Below, piece by piece: positions 1 through 7,953 of a stretch of 28,542 nt of DNA (the stretch's first letter is position 1; the number at the start of each line of letters is the position of its first letter). Source of the stretch: a virus. The position numbers were made by a program, and so were the translations under genes. Below the pieces are notes generated by a model. The model did no database searches. It saw only the letters and a list, made by a program, of their open reading frames with translations, and was not told the DNA's origin. The DNA lies in the IMG/VR virus record IMGVR_UViG_3300024999_000312, positions 1 through 28,542 of that record. One strand, written 5' to 3'.

Positions 1-181
1 CGACCTGGCAGAGGATGCTTGATTCGCCGATAACATCGGTCATAACCCCGCCGATATTTTTCATCAGCATCGACAACCCGACGCGGGGAATAGTCAGCCC
101 GGACGATCCATCGACTGGAGACAAAACTGCACATTTCAATGGCGAACGAACCGCGCCGAGGACAGGCGACCTAGACCTCAT
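1..181 (-). CDS. Partial phage protein running off the left edge, unknown function
   Basis: An ATG at 179-181 opens a frame that stays open for 60 codons to the edge of the window, so only the N terminus is visible. The start overlaps the last bases of the upstream gene (stop at 171-173), and a GGAG lies about ten bases upstream inside that gene, which fits translational coupling. The visible protein contains the stretch SPVDGSSGLTIPRVGLSMLM and continues with KNIGGVMTDVIGES. It looks like real protein sequence and not a chance frame, but I do not recognise a family. Its position after the fibre-like genes suggests a late structural or lysis-proximal role; that is inference from position only. 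A second frame is also open here but starts without a ribosome site and reads like noise. Confidence 0.5.
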   Translation of the reverse strand, partial: MRSRSPVLGAVRSPLKCAVLSPVDGSSGLTIPRVGLSMLMKNIGGVMTDVIGESSILCQV

Positions 182-440
182 AGCCGACATCTCCGATGGT
201 GTCGCTTGACTTCAGGGCCTTGAAGTTGCCGTACAGTTCGACGTTCAGCGACGGCTGGGTGGCGATGAGTTTAACTTGGTTGCCGTTCGCCCTGTACGGC
301 TCATAGTCGCCGTCGACGCGCTCTTCGTACAAGGTGACGGTTTCGTCGCCGGAGATGTCGTCGGCGCGGATTTTGCCAGGACCATTCAGGGCAAAAACGA
401 CACAGGTAGCGATGTCGGTGGTTGATGTAATGGCGTTCAT
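171..440 (-). CDS. Small phage protein of the tail-end region, unknown function
   Basis: An 89-residue protein starting at ATG 438-440, with a GGAG about ten bases upstream. It is acidic and rich in short beta-prone stretches (for example ETVTLYEERVDG and NGNQVKLIATQPSLNVELYG), so it is probably a small beta-sandwich. It has no signal peptide and no membrane segment. It follows the DUF4376 gene at a 35-base distance and overlaps the start of the next gene, so it belongs to the tail-fibre end of the late operon. I recall short proteins of this style beside tail fibre genes in other prophages, but I cannot name a family. A structural accessory of the tail tip or fibre is the most likely role, by position. 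Confidence 0.6.
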   Translation of the reverse strand: MNAITSTTDIATCVVFALNGPGKIRADDISGDETVTLYEERVDGDYEPYRANGNQVKLIATQPSLNVELYGNFKALKSSDTIGDVGYEV

Positions 441-475
441 GTTTTTAGTCTCCGTTATCTATTTATTGATCGCCT

Positions 476-1063
476 CTAATCCCATCCTTCAGAGATATCA
501 AAGGCGGCCAGGTCATCCGCGGCAGCTCCAGCCTGATACGCGGTGTAGGCGGCGATGGTCAGCAAGGTATAGTTTGTAAAGTTTTTCTCTCTGTGGGCAT
601 AGTAATGGGCGGCAAAGGCGCGGAACTCGCCGCAGGTGAACGGAGTGAATGCGCCTTCCGCCGTCGCCCAGGTCGACGAGAGGGTAGTTCCGGTGAAGGT
701 TGGGATAGGATCGCTGTCCGGCAGCCCCTCAATCTGCGATTTGACGCCAAGAATATTTGGCTCATCAGAGACATACTGGACTCCAAGGTAGGAGAATATG
801 GCGTCGTTTTTTTCCTTTCTGAGGTAAACGATACGTTGTTTCAGATCATTCAGGGCAGCAAGCCTGGCTGATTCAACTTGTTCCGCCTGCCAGTCCGGGT
901 TCTCACCAAATACACCGTCGACATGCCGGTATCGGCGCGGAGATTTGGTAAACCAGCCGATATCCGCTTCGTCCATTTCAACCGCAAACTGGTCAGGTAA
1001 CGGCTCCTGGTTGGTGGTCACCCCGCAGCCGTCGCCGGAATCGAAAATGAGCTTAATTTTCAT
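476..1063 (-). CDS. DUF4376-type tail fibre-associated protein
   Basis: A 195-residue protein whose ATG (1061-1063) lies three bases after the stop of the fibre-like gene; an AAGG sits about 13 bases upstream. The C-terminal half (residues about 65-185) has the layout of DUF4376: an Arg/Lys-rich helix with LNDLKQRIVYLRKEK, a central stretch with the short tyrosine/tryptophan segments, then an Ala-rich helix ending in ISEGW. DUF4376 is common in small proteins encoded next to phage tail fibres, where it is thought to assist or cap fibres, but its biochemical role is not settled. The N terminus (residues 1-50) is a separate short domain with FDSGDGCGV near the start. Assignment to DUF4376 is by pattern memory, without a profile search. 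Confidence 0.62.
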   Translation of the reverse strand: MKIKLIFDSGDGCGVTTNQEPLPDQFAVEMDEADIGWFTKSPRRYRHVDGVFGENPDWQAEQVESARLAALNDLKQRIVYLRKEKNDAIFSYLGVQYVSDEPNILGVKSQIEGLPDSDPIPTFTGTTLSSTWATAEGAFTPFTCGEFRAFAAHYYAHREKNFTNYTLLTIAAYTAYQAGAAADDLAAFDISEGWD

Positions 1064-1066
1064 GGA

Positions 1067-2071
1067 TCACACCTTGAGTTGAATTGCTTCATATCCCCAC
1101 GAGGCAGTGTTTACCGAGGTGTAGGGATTTTTGCTGAATGTTGCATATATTGTTGAGTTCGGAGGGTTGGGGATGAGATTGATATTGACCGCCGAACCGG
1201 TGTTGCCCTCGCCTATCGATCCCAAGGTCTTTGTCCGGCCTGAGTCCAGGTACAACACCCCACCGCTCATATCCACTCCGTTGCCGGCCTGGGGGAAATT
1301 GAAAGCAAGGTTAGGCACCCTGGCTTGAGAAAATGGAACTGTCAGGGTTCTGTTGCCAAAAGCAAACCCTGACTCGACCACCACCCCGGGGAAGAAATGG
1401 ATGATATCATTTCCCGGATCGTGATAAAAATCATAGAGATTGCCGCTGCCATTGGTGGGCAAGACCATCCGCCAGCGGGAATACACCACGTCGCCGTCGG
1501 CGAGTAACCCCTCTTCCGTGGCATAAGGGCGAAACTCGATATCGCCTGCTGCTGTCTCAACCTCAAAAATATGATATCGTTGGTTGGCGACGACTGGGAT
1601 GGCCACCGGCATGTCAATCGTCGTTTTTAACTCGCGCAGGAACGAGGAATCCAGACACCGGCACGGCGAAATTGTGACCTCGTTTGCTGCGGTTTTTGTC
1701 GCCATTCCCCCGTCTATTTTTCTGGTTGCATAATCGGCCAGGTCCTCGACAGTCAGGATCGCCCGCACCCAGTCACCGGTGAGCGAGCCGACCGGGTCGT
1801 CGCCTATTACGTTTTCACCAATGCAGACATAGGTTGCCCCATCTGATCCGTAAACGAATGACGGCTTGGTGTAGCCGGCCTGGTTGTAGGTGGTCGCTGG
1901 GTCGTAGTTCTGGGCGTCGGCCAGGGCGATAACTTCGGCGACGATGGCCTGGATCGGTGACGGCAGGCTGACCAGCCAATCGAGCACATTCTCTGCGTTG
2001 ACGTCGAACTGTTCCTGACTCTGGCCTCTCCTGCTCGGCAGCGTGCCGGAAAATTTCGGAATATCGGTCAT
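1067..2071 (-). CDS. Tail fibre or collar-like structural protein
   Basis: A 334-residue protein. The N terminus (residues about 5-50, with SGTLPSRRGQSQEQFDVNAE and then VLDWLVSLPSPIQ) matches a segment often found at the start of phage tail fibre or collar proteins. The middle has YGSDGATYVCIGENVIGDDP followed by a Trp-containing motif, typical of small carbohydrate-binding-like repeats. The C-terminal half is Gly/Asn/Ser-rich and beta-prone, with no membrane segment. The start codon shares one base with the upstream stop (TAATG) and has GGAG at close range, so translation is coupled to the previous tail gene. Host recognition is the likely role, inferred from position and composition; receptor and fold are unknown. 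Confidence 0.58.
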   Translation of the reverse strand: MTDIPKFSGTLPSRRGQSQEQFDVNAENVLDWLVSLPSPIQAIVAEVIALADAQNYDPATTYNQAGYTKPSFVYGSDGATYVCIGENVIGDDPVGSLTGDWVRAILTVEDLADYATRKIDGGMATKTAANEVTISPCRCLDSSFLRELKTTIDMPVAIPVVANQRYHIFEVETAAGDIEFRPYATEEGLLADGDVVYSRWRMVLPTNGSGNLYDFYHDPGNDIIHFFPGVVVESGFAFGNRTLTVPFSQARVPNLAFNFPQAGNGVDMSGGVLYLDSGRTKTLGSIGEGNTGSAVNINLIPNPPNSTIYATFSKNPYTSVNTASWGYEAIQLKV

Positions 2072-3006
2072 TAGCTCAGCTCCTTTATTTCAAGACTGCA
2101 TTCGGCATAGGTGCCGTTATTGATGACTGTTGTAAATCGCTCAAGTGATCCATATACGATGGTTTCCGTGTATGCCTCGTTACCGATGTAAACTAGAGGC
2201 GTCGCCCGGTAAAAGGCGAGGGTGCGGCGGATGTCGTAGACCCGGAACGTATCAATGACGACGGAGAAGTCGAGCAAGTCGGTATAGTCGCCCTGTTCAA
2301 TTACCGGGTTGCCCTCGGCATCCTCGGTTTTGTCGGACCAGTCCTCAATGGCGAACGTGGTGCCGTTAAGGAGGGTGCCGATGGTCTTAAGGTTGCCCAT
2401 GATACACTCGCCGACCGTCGCGGTGCCGTCGATGGCGGTCGCGGTGATGGTGATGGTCGCCGCTGGGTAGCGCGGCAAATCGGTAATGACGGCGTTCGGC
2501 TTATTGAGCAGCGGTGCGAAAAACCAGGAGTACCACCCATCGATCTCGGTCAGGTCGGCAAGATCGACATCGCGGCTGAAGACCTCGCCGTCGGTCGGGT
2601 CGGTCATGGTGATGTTCAGGGTGGCGCATTCGAGGTTCAGCAGGGCAAGCGCCCCGACTGATTCGCCCGGGGTGATGGACACGACGATATCTCCGGCCCT
2701 GGTCGAGGCGGCTCGGGATTTACCGTCGAACATCTTCCATTTATTGGTGGCGGAGATTTCTTTCCACGCGCCGGTCGGCGGATCGATGCTGTCGTCGTAC
2801 AGGTTGTCGGGGGGATACTTGCCGCTGTTGTCGACGATCATCGACTCATACACTTTATGGATGCCGTCGTCCTTCACCTGCACTCTGGCGGCCAGGGCAT
2901 AGGTCGAGCCGGGGGCGTAGTCCGGCTGGTCCGTCTCCGCGATGTTGGATGCGGTGAGGGTTGCGTCGGTGACCGCGATGGGTTTCAGGATCTTGAATTC
3001 GTTCAT
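2071..3006 (-). CDS. Phage tail protein downstream of the tape measure (tail-tip region)
   Basis: A 311-residue protein that begins inside the last codons of the tape measure gene (ATGA overlap at 3003-3006). The N-terminal part has a YAPGSTYALAARVQV segment and, further on, WKEISATNKWKMFDGKSR, a combination I associate with tail proteins encoded right after the tape measure in siphophage prophages. The C-terminal part ends with a beta-rich stretch (YIGNEAYTETIVYGSLERF). No transmembrane segment or enzyme motif is visible. In lambda this place is taken by gpM/gpL; sequence resemblance to those is not evident, so I call it only a tail-tip protein. It may form part of the tip or adsorption complex (inference). 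Confidence 0.6.
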   Translation of the reverse strand: MNEFKILKPIAVTDATLTASNIAETDQPDYAPGSTYALAARVQVKDDGIHKVYESMIVDNSGKYPPDNLYDDSIDPPTGAWKEISATNKWKMFDGKSRAASTRAGDIVVSITPGESVGALALLNLECATLNITMTDPTDGEVFSRDVDLADLTEIDGWYSWFFAPLLNKPNAVITDLPRYPAATITITATAIDGTATVGECIMGNLKTIGTLLNGTTFAIEDWSDKTEDAEGNPVIEQGDYTDLLDFSVVIDTFRVYDIRRTLAFYRATPLVYIGNEAYTETIVYGSLERFTTVINNGTYAECSLEIKELS

Positions 3007-6000
3007 GGGCGCACCGGCATGCCTTTGCCTTCCCAGCGGCGGACGATCGATAAAGTCTTGTTGGTGTTGGCGGCGATGGCGGTCAGGCGGGTGTTCATGT
3101 CGGAGCGCATCTGGCGGATCTCGTCGATCAGCTCGGCCATGCTGTCGCCAGAAAATTCGTCGCCGCCGAACGAATCGCTTCTGCCGGTGAGATCGATATT
3201 GCTCGGCCTGGAGAGGAAGTCCATAGTGTACCTGTCGAGCCCACCAATCTGGCCGCCGGCGGCGTGGCCGAAACCCTTCAGCCGATCTTCATTGATGGCT
3301 TCAAGGAGGGGAAAGTATTTGGCTGTCGACCGCTGATTGATAACATATTCATCGCGCATGCCCCAATGAGCCGCACCGCCACTCATGCCGAGGAAGACAT
3401 CGTCAGCAGCGCCGGACCCGTCGTTGATCATGCCGCCGCCAGGGTGGGCTCCGAGCCAGCCGCCCTTAGCATGATCGGTGGAGTCCCCTCCTTGATCGCC
3501 ACCGGTCCCGCTCGATGTGCCATTGTCGCTACCTGTGCTACTTCCGCCAGTACTTCCACTGCCACCACTACCACCACTGCCAGTGTCACCCATAATTCCA
3601 CCGGGCGTTGAATCGTCGTGGCGGTCGCTAGAATCAATATCTGTGTCGCCAAGGAAACCGCCTGCGTTTCCACCACTACTTAGGCTACCAGCCGCAGACC
3701 CCAAAGCCACAGCAGAAGAAGTTAAGGCCATTGCTGCCGTCTGTGTCATCTCGGCTCCAAGGCTGGTGCTGCCGAACGCACCAGCCGCCGCGGTTCCAAG
3801 CACTGATGCCGAGTCAGACAGACCAACAGCCGAATCAGATAGACCATATCCTGAACTAGACAGACCAACAGAAGCGCCAGACAAACCAAACCCAGAGCTA
3901 CTCAAATCGCCGGCGGCTGTACCCAGCATACCGGACACATCGCCAAAAGCATTTTCAGCAGCCGCCTGCAGTGCCTCACTTACTGCGCTGCTGTAACCAA
4001 AAGCACTGTTGATGCTGGTTGCTATCGCAGCAGTAATTTGCTCGTCGATAGTTGTCAGGCTCATCAACATATCCTTAACCGGTGCGAGCGGTCCCAAAAA
4101 TGCATCAGTAACCTTATCTAGTCCGTATCCGAGTATTCCTGTGACAACGCCGCCAGGAGTAAAAGACGATTTCTCAGTTGACGCAGACCTGGCCTCGGTG
4201 TTGGCCTTTTCAGCTTTGGTAGACGCCTCAGTGGCCTGGGTGTTGTCCCTGGTCGCATCCCTGTTGTCGGCGTGGGCGTCGTTCAGGTCGAGGGCGTTAT
4301 CGGTTGCGCCGCGGATAATCACGCCGGACAACTGCATGACGCGGCTTAACCGTTGGAATTCTGCGGTCAGGAAATTTGACCCACCGATGAGTGAGGCCAA
4401 CCAGGCTTTCGAATCCTTATTACTGAGAATGGTTGACGGTCCGGTGAATTCCAACTCCGGCCCACGTTCGCCGACTACCCGCAGCCCGCCGCCGTGATTG
4501 CCGCCATCGGCGAACCAGTCGGCATCGTCCCACCATGACGATTCGCCGCCACCACCGCCCCAATCGAAGTCAAAATCGGTGTCCTCCCACCAGTCGCCAA
4601 GCCAATCGAGCCCGGTGTCGAGCCAGCCGTCGCCGCTCGGTTTCCCCTTGCCGTCAAAGCTGCCGAAGACAGCCTCGCCCAGATTTTGAGCGGCGATATT
4701 GGCAACCATATTGATAAAGGCGTTTCCCATGCTGCTCGTAAGGGAATGCCAGGCATCGCCGATTGAATCAAACTCGCCGCGCAGCCCGTCGCCGATGACG
4801 CCAGCGAAGGTGTACGTGGTGGTGTGACCGAAGTTCACCCACTCCTGCTGCATGATGGTCAGCTCGTCATGGGTGGTCTTCGAGATATCCTTCAGGGTGT
4901 CGCGGTTGCCCTGTGCTTTCAGCTCTTCGAGTTTGACGAAGGTGTCGGTGGTGGTCTGCTGGGCCCGGACCATGGCGTTCATCATCTCGATCTTGCCGGC
5001 GGTAGCTTCCCGCCACTCCTGAATATCCTTTCGCAGGCTCTCGCCGCGCTTCTCTTCGATCTCCTTGAGCTTCTGCACTTCGTAATCGGTTATCTGGTCA
5101 AGAAGATCCTTCTTGCCGTCGGCATTTTTCCGCCGCTCGGCAACATCCTGGGTCAGCGCCCACTTTTTGTATTCGTATTCGGAGAGGGTCTGCTGCTTGA
5201 CGTAGTCGACCATCTCTTCGGACATTTTCTTTTGCTGCTCGGCCTGGCGTTTTTGCTCCTCGGTAAGTTTGGCGGCGAGCAGGGCCTTCTGATTGGCCGC
5301 ATGATCTTCAGCGTCGGAAACTGCCTTGGCTGTGGTTATTTGCAACTCGGAAAGAACCAGCCAACTGTCCTTATAAGTTGTATTGGCTTCCCTTGCTGCG
5401 GTCGCAGCTCTCTGCTGATTACCAAGTTCCGATGTAAGTTCTCTTTCTTTATCAAGAAGTTTTTGGTAATTTGCCTCGGCTTTTTCTGACCACCCATTTT
5501 GATCTATCTCAAATGAACGGACTTTACTTATCTGGCTTATCTCATCTTGGGTTTGCCTGATCTTTTCCTTGATCTGGGAAACCCCGGTGTTTAACTCCTG
5601 AAGATACTGATCAACCTCCCCGGGAGTCATTTGCAATACACGATTTAACGACAACCCCTTGACGTTGGCATCTGAGTAGTTATAAAGCGTTTTCCAGGCT
5701 TCAACTACTTTCGCGACACCTTCAACAGCCAATGCCGCTCCTTCAGTTATCCCATTAAAAAGGCTGATAATGGATTCCTTGTTATCAGAAACCACGGTGG
5801 CCAATTCTCTTATGTGCCCGGCAATATCCTGGGTAACGATTTTATCGTTTACATCCCACCACTCCCGGAAGTCGGCAATCAGGGCCTTGACAGAAGGGGC
5901 AAGCGCTCCGCCGATAGAACTACCCATTTCCGTCGCGATATTCTGGACAACATCCCACTGGGCAGACAGGGACTCACCAGCCTTGGCGGCCTCGATATTC

Positions 6001-7019
6001 AGGGCGGTGCCTTTTTTTAACTCCTCATTGGAGATCTTCAGTGACTTTTCGACCACACCGAAATTGACGGCCATGGTCGGCAGGACTTTCAGGACTTCCT
6101 CGCCTTCGAGCCCGAATGACTTCAGCGCCTCGGCCGCCGTGGTGCCGCCGGCGATCATCCTGCCGATACCCTGCAACCATTGCGAAAAAACCGCCGTGGC
6201 ATTGTCGCCGAAGGCCTTCTTCAGATCTTTTTCGGCGATGCCGGTAACCTGCGACAGTTTGGTGATTTCGCCGCCGCCCTTGGCGATGGACGCCTCGATG
6301 GTGCGCATCGCCCGGCCAACCACGCTGCCGCCCAGCTCGGCATTGACGCCGATGGACTTCATCGCCGCACCCAGGGCCAGAGCATCGGCAGAAGTAACGG
6401 AGAAAACGGAAGTGGCCAGGCCGATCTCGGTAGCCAGATCCAGGATCTGCGATTCGGTAGCGGCGGAGTTATTGCCGAGAGCGACCAGGACAGCGCCGAA
6501 CGAATCGACGGTATCGACGCCCTCGCCGGTGACATTCAGGAGACGGGCGATGGAGGCGGCACCCTCGGCGCCGACGACGTCGGTGGCCAGCGACAACTTG
6601 CCGACCACTTCGGTGAATTTGGTGACGTTGCCGACACCCTTGATACCGAGCTGGCCGGCGACACCGGCGATATCAAGCAGGGCGGCGGTGGCGACCGGGA
6701 CGCGGCGGGCCATGCCGGTAATAGAGGACTCGAAGACCTTCATCTCGGCCGCGGTGAAATCGGTGGTCTTCTGCACGCCGATCATCCGCTTTTCCAGATC
6801 GGCGAAGACCTGTAGGCCCTTGCCGCCGATGACGACAAGAGAGGTCCCGACAGCGGCGGCGAGCCCCGCGACCGCGGCCCCGCCCATGGCCATCTGCTTG
6901 CTGAATCTTTCGGCGGCGGATCCGGCCACATCGAGCGATCTGGCCGCGTCGCCGGAAAACTTCTGAACGACAATTGAGCCTTTATCGTCGACTACGAGAT
7001 CTATTTTGAGAGTGGCCAT
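3003..7019 (-). CDS. Tail tape measure protein, TP901-1/PhageMin_Tail type
   Basis: A 1338-residue protein that sets tail length and is ejected ahead of the DNA in siphophages. Residues about 70-290 match the PhageMin_Tail domain (FADLEKRMIGVQKTTDFTAA, then TGMARRVPVATAALLDIAGV and AGQLGIKGVGNVTKFTEVVG). Residues about 450-720 are charged and heptad-like, consistent with a long coiled coil. Around residue 780 a stretch (WHSLTSSMGNAFINMVANIA) recalls the lambda gpH C-terminal domain, followed by Gly/Trp/Asp-rich sequence and two copies of a GG-RVVGERGPE or GGWLGAHPGGG type motif. Residues about 1035-1080 form seven-residue xGLS(D/S)S(A/G) repeats, and a Gly/Ser-rich linker follows. The ATG at 7017-7019 has AAGGGA upstream and lies within the end of the G-T chaperone frame. 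At about 0.15 nm per residue the tail could reach near 200 nm, an upper estimate. The two lower-GC blocks (about 5320-5800 and 3660-4160) suggest mosaic exchange. Confidence 0.93.
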   Translation of the reverse strand: MATLKIDLVVDDKGSIVVQKFSGDAARSLDVAGSAAERFSKQMAMGGAAVAGLAAAVGTSLVVIGGKGLQVFADLEKRMIGVQKTTDFTAAEMKVFESSITGMARRVPVATAALLDIAGVAGQLGIKGVGNVTKFTEVVGKLSLATDVVGAEGAASIARLLNVTGEGVDTVDSFGAVLVALGNNSAATESQILDLATEIGLATSVFSVTSADALALGAAMKSIGVNAELGGSVVGRAMRTIEASIAKGGGEITKLSQVTGIAEKDLKKAFGDNATAVFSQWLQGIGRMIAGGTTAAEALKSFGLEGEEVLKVLPTMAVNFGVVEKSLKISNEELKKGTALNIEAAKAGESLSAQWDVVQNIATEMGSSIGGALAPSVKALIADFREWWDVNDKIVTQDIAGHIRELATVVSDNKESIISLFNGITEGAALAVEGVAKVVEAWKTLYNYSDANVKGLSLNRVLQMTPGEVDQYLQELNTGVSQIKEKIRQTQDEISQISKVRSFEIDQNGWSEKAEANYQKLLDKERELTSELGNQQRAATAAREANTTYKDSWLVLSELQITTAKAVSDAEDHAANQKALLAAKLTEEQKRQAEQQKKMSEEMVDYVKQQTLSEYEYKKWALTQDVAERRKNADGKKDLLDQITDYEVQKLKEIEEKRGESLRKDIQEWREATAGKIEMMNAMVRAQQTTTDTFVKLEELKAQGNRDTLKDISKTTHDELTIMQQEWVNFGHTTTYTFAGVIGDGLRGEFDSIGDAWHSLTSSMGNAFINMVANIAAQNLGEAVFGSFDGKGKPSGDGWLDTGLDWLGDWWEDTDFDFDWGGGGGESSWWDDADWFADGGNHGGGLRVVGERGPELEFTGPSTILSNKDSKAWLASLIGGSNFLTAEFQRLSRVMQLSGVIIRGATDNALDLNDAHADNRDATRDNTQATEASTKAEKANTEARSASTEKSSFTPGGVVTGILGYGLDKVTDAFLGPLAPVKDMLMSLTTIDEQITAAIATSINSAFGYSSAVSEALQAAAENAFGDVSGMLGTAAGDLSSSGFGLSGASVGLSSSGYGLSDSAVGLSDSASVLGTAAAGAFGSTSLGAEMTQTAAMALTSSAVALGSAAGSLSSGGNAGGFLGDTDIDSSDRHDDSTPGGIMGDTGSGGSGGSGSTGGSSTGSDNGTSSGTGGDQGGDSTDHAKGGWLGAHPGGGMINDGSGAADDVFLGMSGGAAHWGMRDEYVINQRSTAKYFPLLEAINEDRLKGFGHAAGGQIGGLDRYTMDFLSRPSNIDLTGRSDSFGGDEFSGDSMAELIDEIRQMRSDMNTRLTAIAANTNKTLSIVRRWEGKGMPVRP

Positions 7020-7437
7020 TTTTCCCTTGTTCCCCTAACTTTTCCCGTTGTTTCTGCCGTTCGTTCTGGATAAGCCCGGCAATGGTGCCGATTATCGTTT
7101 TCACATCGTCAAAGACCGCCGTCCGGTGCCGGCTCGAAACTCCCGCCGCGTCCATGGCCACCTCGACATTCATGTTGTCGACGGTCAAGAAGCCCGACTC
7201 GCCGCCCCGCCATTGGTCGCTGCAGCGGCTGTACACCATTACCGCCAGGGTGTTTGCCGGGTCCAACTCGGGCCGGCAGGTGGCGCAGGGCGGGTCCTTT
7301 TTTACTACCGGCGGCTTCAAGCCCTTCTGCCGCTTCCTATCCCAGGGCCGCGGCCTGCTTCTGGCCGCGTAGGCTGCCTGGCAGATTTGGCAGCTATCCC
7401 GCCCGACACCGGACAGCCAGGCGGAATAGTCTATCAG
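6982..7437 (-). CDS. gpT-like tail assembly chaperone extension, reached by -1 frameshift
   Basis: This frame has no credible start of its own: its in-frame ATG lies inside the upstream gene and has no ribosome site. It is open across the slippery heptamer A AAA AAC at 7437-7443 and continues from there as LIDYSAWLSGVGRDSCQIC for 151 residues, so the fused protein would have about 280 residues, close to lambda gpGT. The extension holds two CxxC pairs (CQIC and CATC) about 36 residues apart, which could bind zinc, and ends with an Arg/Lys/Gln-rich tail overlapping the tape measure start by 38 bases. In lambda the GT product binds the tape measure and recruits tail tube protein; a like role here rests on gene order and frameshift architecture. 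Confidence 0.75.
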   Translation of the reverse strand: MIDYSAWLSGVGRDSCQICQAAYAARSRPRPWDRKRQKGLKPPVVKKDPPCATCRPELDPANTLAVMVYSRCSDQWRGGESGFLTVDNMNVEVAMDAAGVSSRHRTAVFDDVKTIIGTIAGLIQNERQKQREKLGEQGKNGHSQNRSRSRR

Positions 7438-7823
7438 TTTTTTCTTTTGGCCTCGGTCTGCTCGCGGGCCTTCGCCTTGACGATGTCGCAGCACTTCTTG
7501 ACGAAGTCCATAAATGCGGTGTTACAGGCCCACTTGCTTTTGTTCGCCCGGCTGCACTTCATCGGCTTGCCGTCCGTGCCAAAAAAGTTTTCCCAGTTGG
7601 TGACGCAGCGGACTGCCGTTTCCTGCCGGTCGACCAAGGTGTTGTAGGAATGTTCCTGTCTCGGCAGGCCCGACTCCGTGTCGTATACATTCCTGGCGCT
7701 GTAGGCCTTGGCGGTGATCATTGCGATATCCTCGTCATCGAGGTTGGTGATCTCTACCCGGCCCTTGTCCGGATCGTCTGGATAGTCGAACCAGATCGAA
7801 AGTTTTTCGGTCATTCGTGGCAT
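7434..7823 (-). CDS. gpG-like tail assembly chaperone
   Basis: A 129-residue protein placed between the tail tube and tape measure genes, the standard place of the tail assembly chaperone. I start it at ATG 7821-7823 because GGAGGAG lies eight bases upstream; the longer frame reaching 7868 has no such site. It begins MPRMTEKLSIWFDYPDDPDK and is acidic at first, then becomes Lys/Cys-containing. It ends ...EAKRKN followed by TGA, and the last two sense codons are AAA AAC, part of a -1 slippery heptamer. Chaperones of this class coat the tape measure during tail assembly and are absent from the virion. Sequence homology to lambda gpG is not detectable by eye; order, length and the frameshift carry the assignment. 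Confidence 0.78.
   Translation of the reverse strand: MPRMTEKLSIWFDYPDDPDKGRVEITNLDDEDIAMITAKAYSARNVYDTESGLPRQEHSYNTLVDRQETAVRCVTNWENFFGTDGKPMKCSRANKSKWACNTAFMDFVKKCCDIVKAKAREQTEAKRKN
7437..7443 (-). promoter_or_regulatory. Programmed -1 ribosomal frameshift site (A AAA AAC)
   Basis: On the coding strand the last codons of the G-like gene read AGA AAA AAC TGA, giving the canonical X XXY YYZ heptamer A AAA AAC directly before the stop codon. Slipping one base back continues into the T-like frame with CTG ATA GAC. Fourteen bases downstream a 7-bp stem can form between GCCTGGC (7416-7422) and GCCAGGC (7376-7382), which could act as a stimulator. The downstream frame lacks its own start, which supports use of the site. 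Confidence 0.78.
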
Positions 7824-7885
7824 CTTTTGTACTCCTCCCCATTTGGTTGGCGAATTTCGCCACTGCAATTTTCCCCCATGTTTTT

Positions 7886-7945
7886 AAAAAACAGGCCAGC
7901 GGGTTTCGGGCAGGGTGATGGGGGGCACCCTCCCGCCGGCCTGTT
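7886..7945 (-). terminator. Rho-independent terminator after the tail tube gene
   Basis: Read on the minus strand, AACAGGCC (7938-7945) pairs perfectly with GGCCTGTT (7890-7897). A further five pairs follow after one mismatch (GCGGG 7932-7936 with CCCGC 7899-7903), and an inner six-pair stem is formed by AGGGTG (7926-7931) and CACCCT (7912-7917). A run of six T residues follows the 3' arm. This is a strong intrinsic terminator placed eight bases after the tail tube stop codon. It would lower expression of the chaperone and tape measure genes relative to the tube protein. Confidence 0.85.
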
Positions 7946-7953
7946 CTGGCTTA

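Noticed and set aside
5770-6966. 398-codon plus-strand frame opposite the tape measure gene
   Set aside because: Ser/Thr/Pro/Ala-rich shadow of the opposite coding strand; no ribosome site and no family pattern. The minus strand encodes the PhageMin_Tail domain here.
6982-7494. Independent gene starting at the in-frame ATG at 7492-7494
   Set aside because: That ATG lies within the G-like coding sequence, has no ribosome site, and the slippery heptamer explains expression of the frame.
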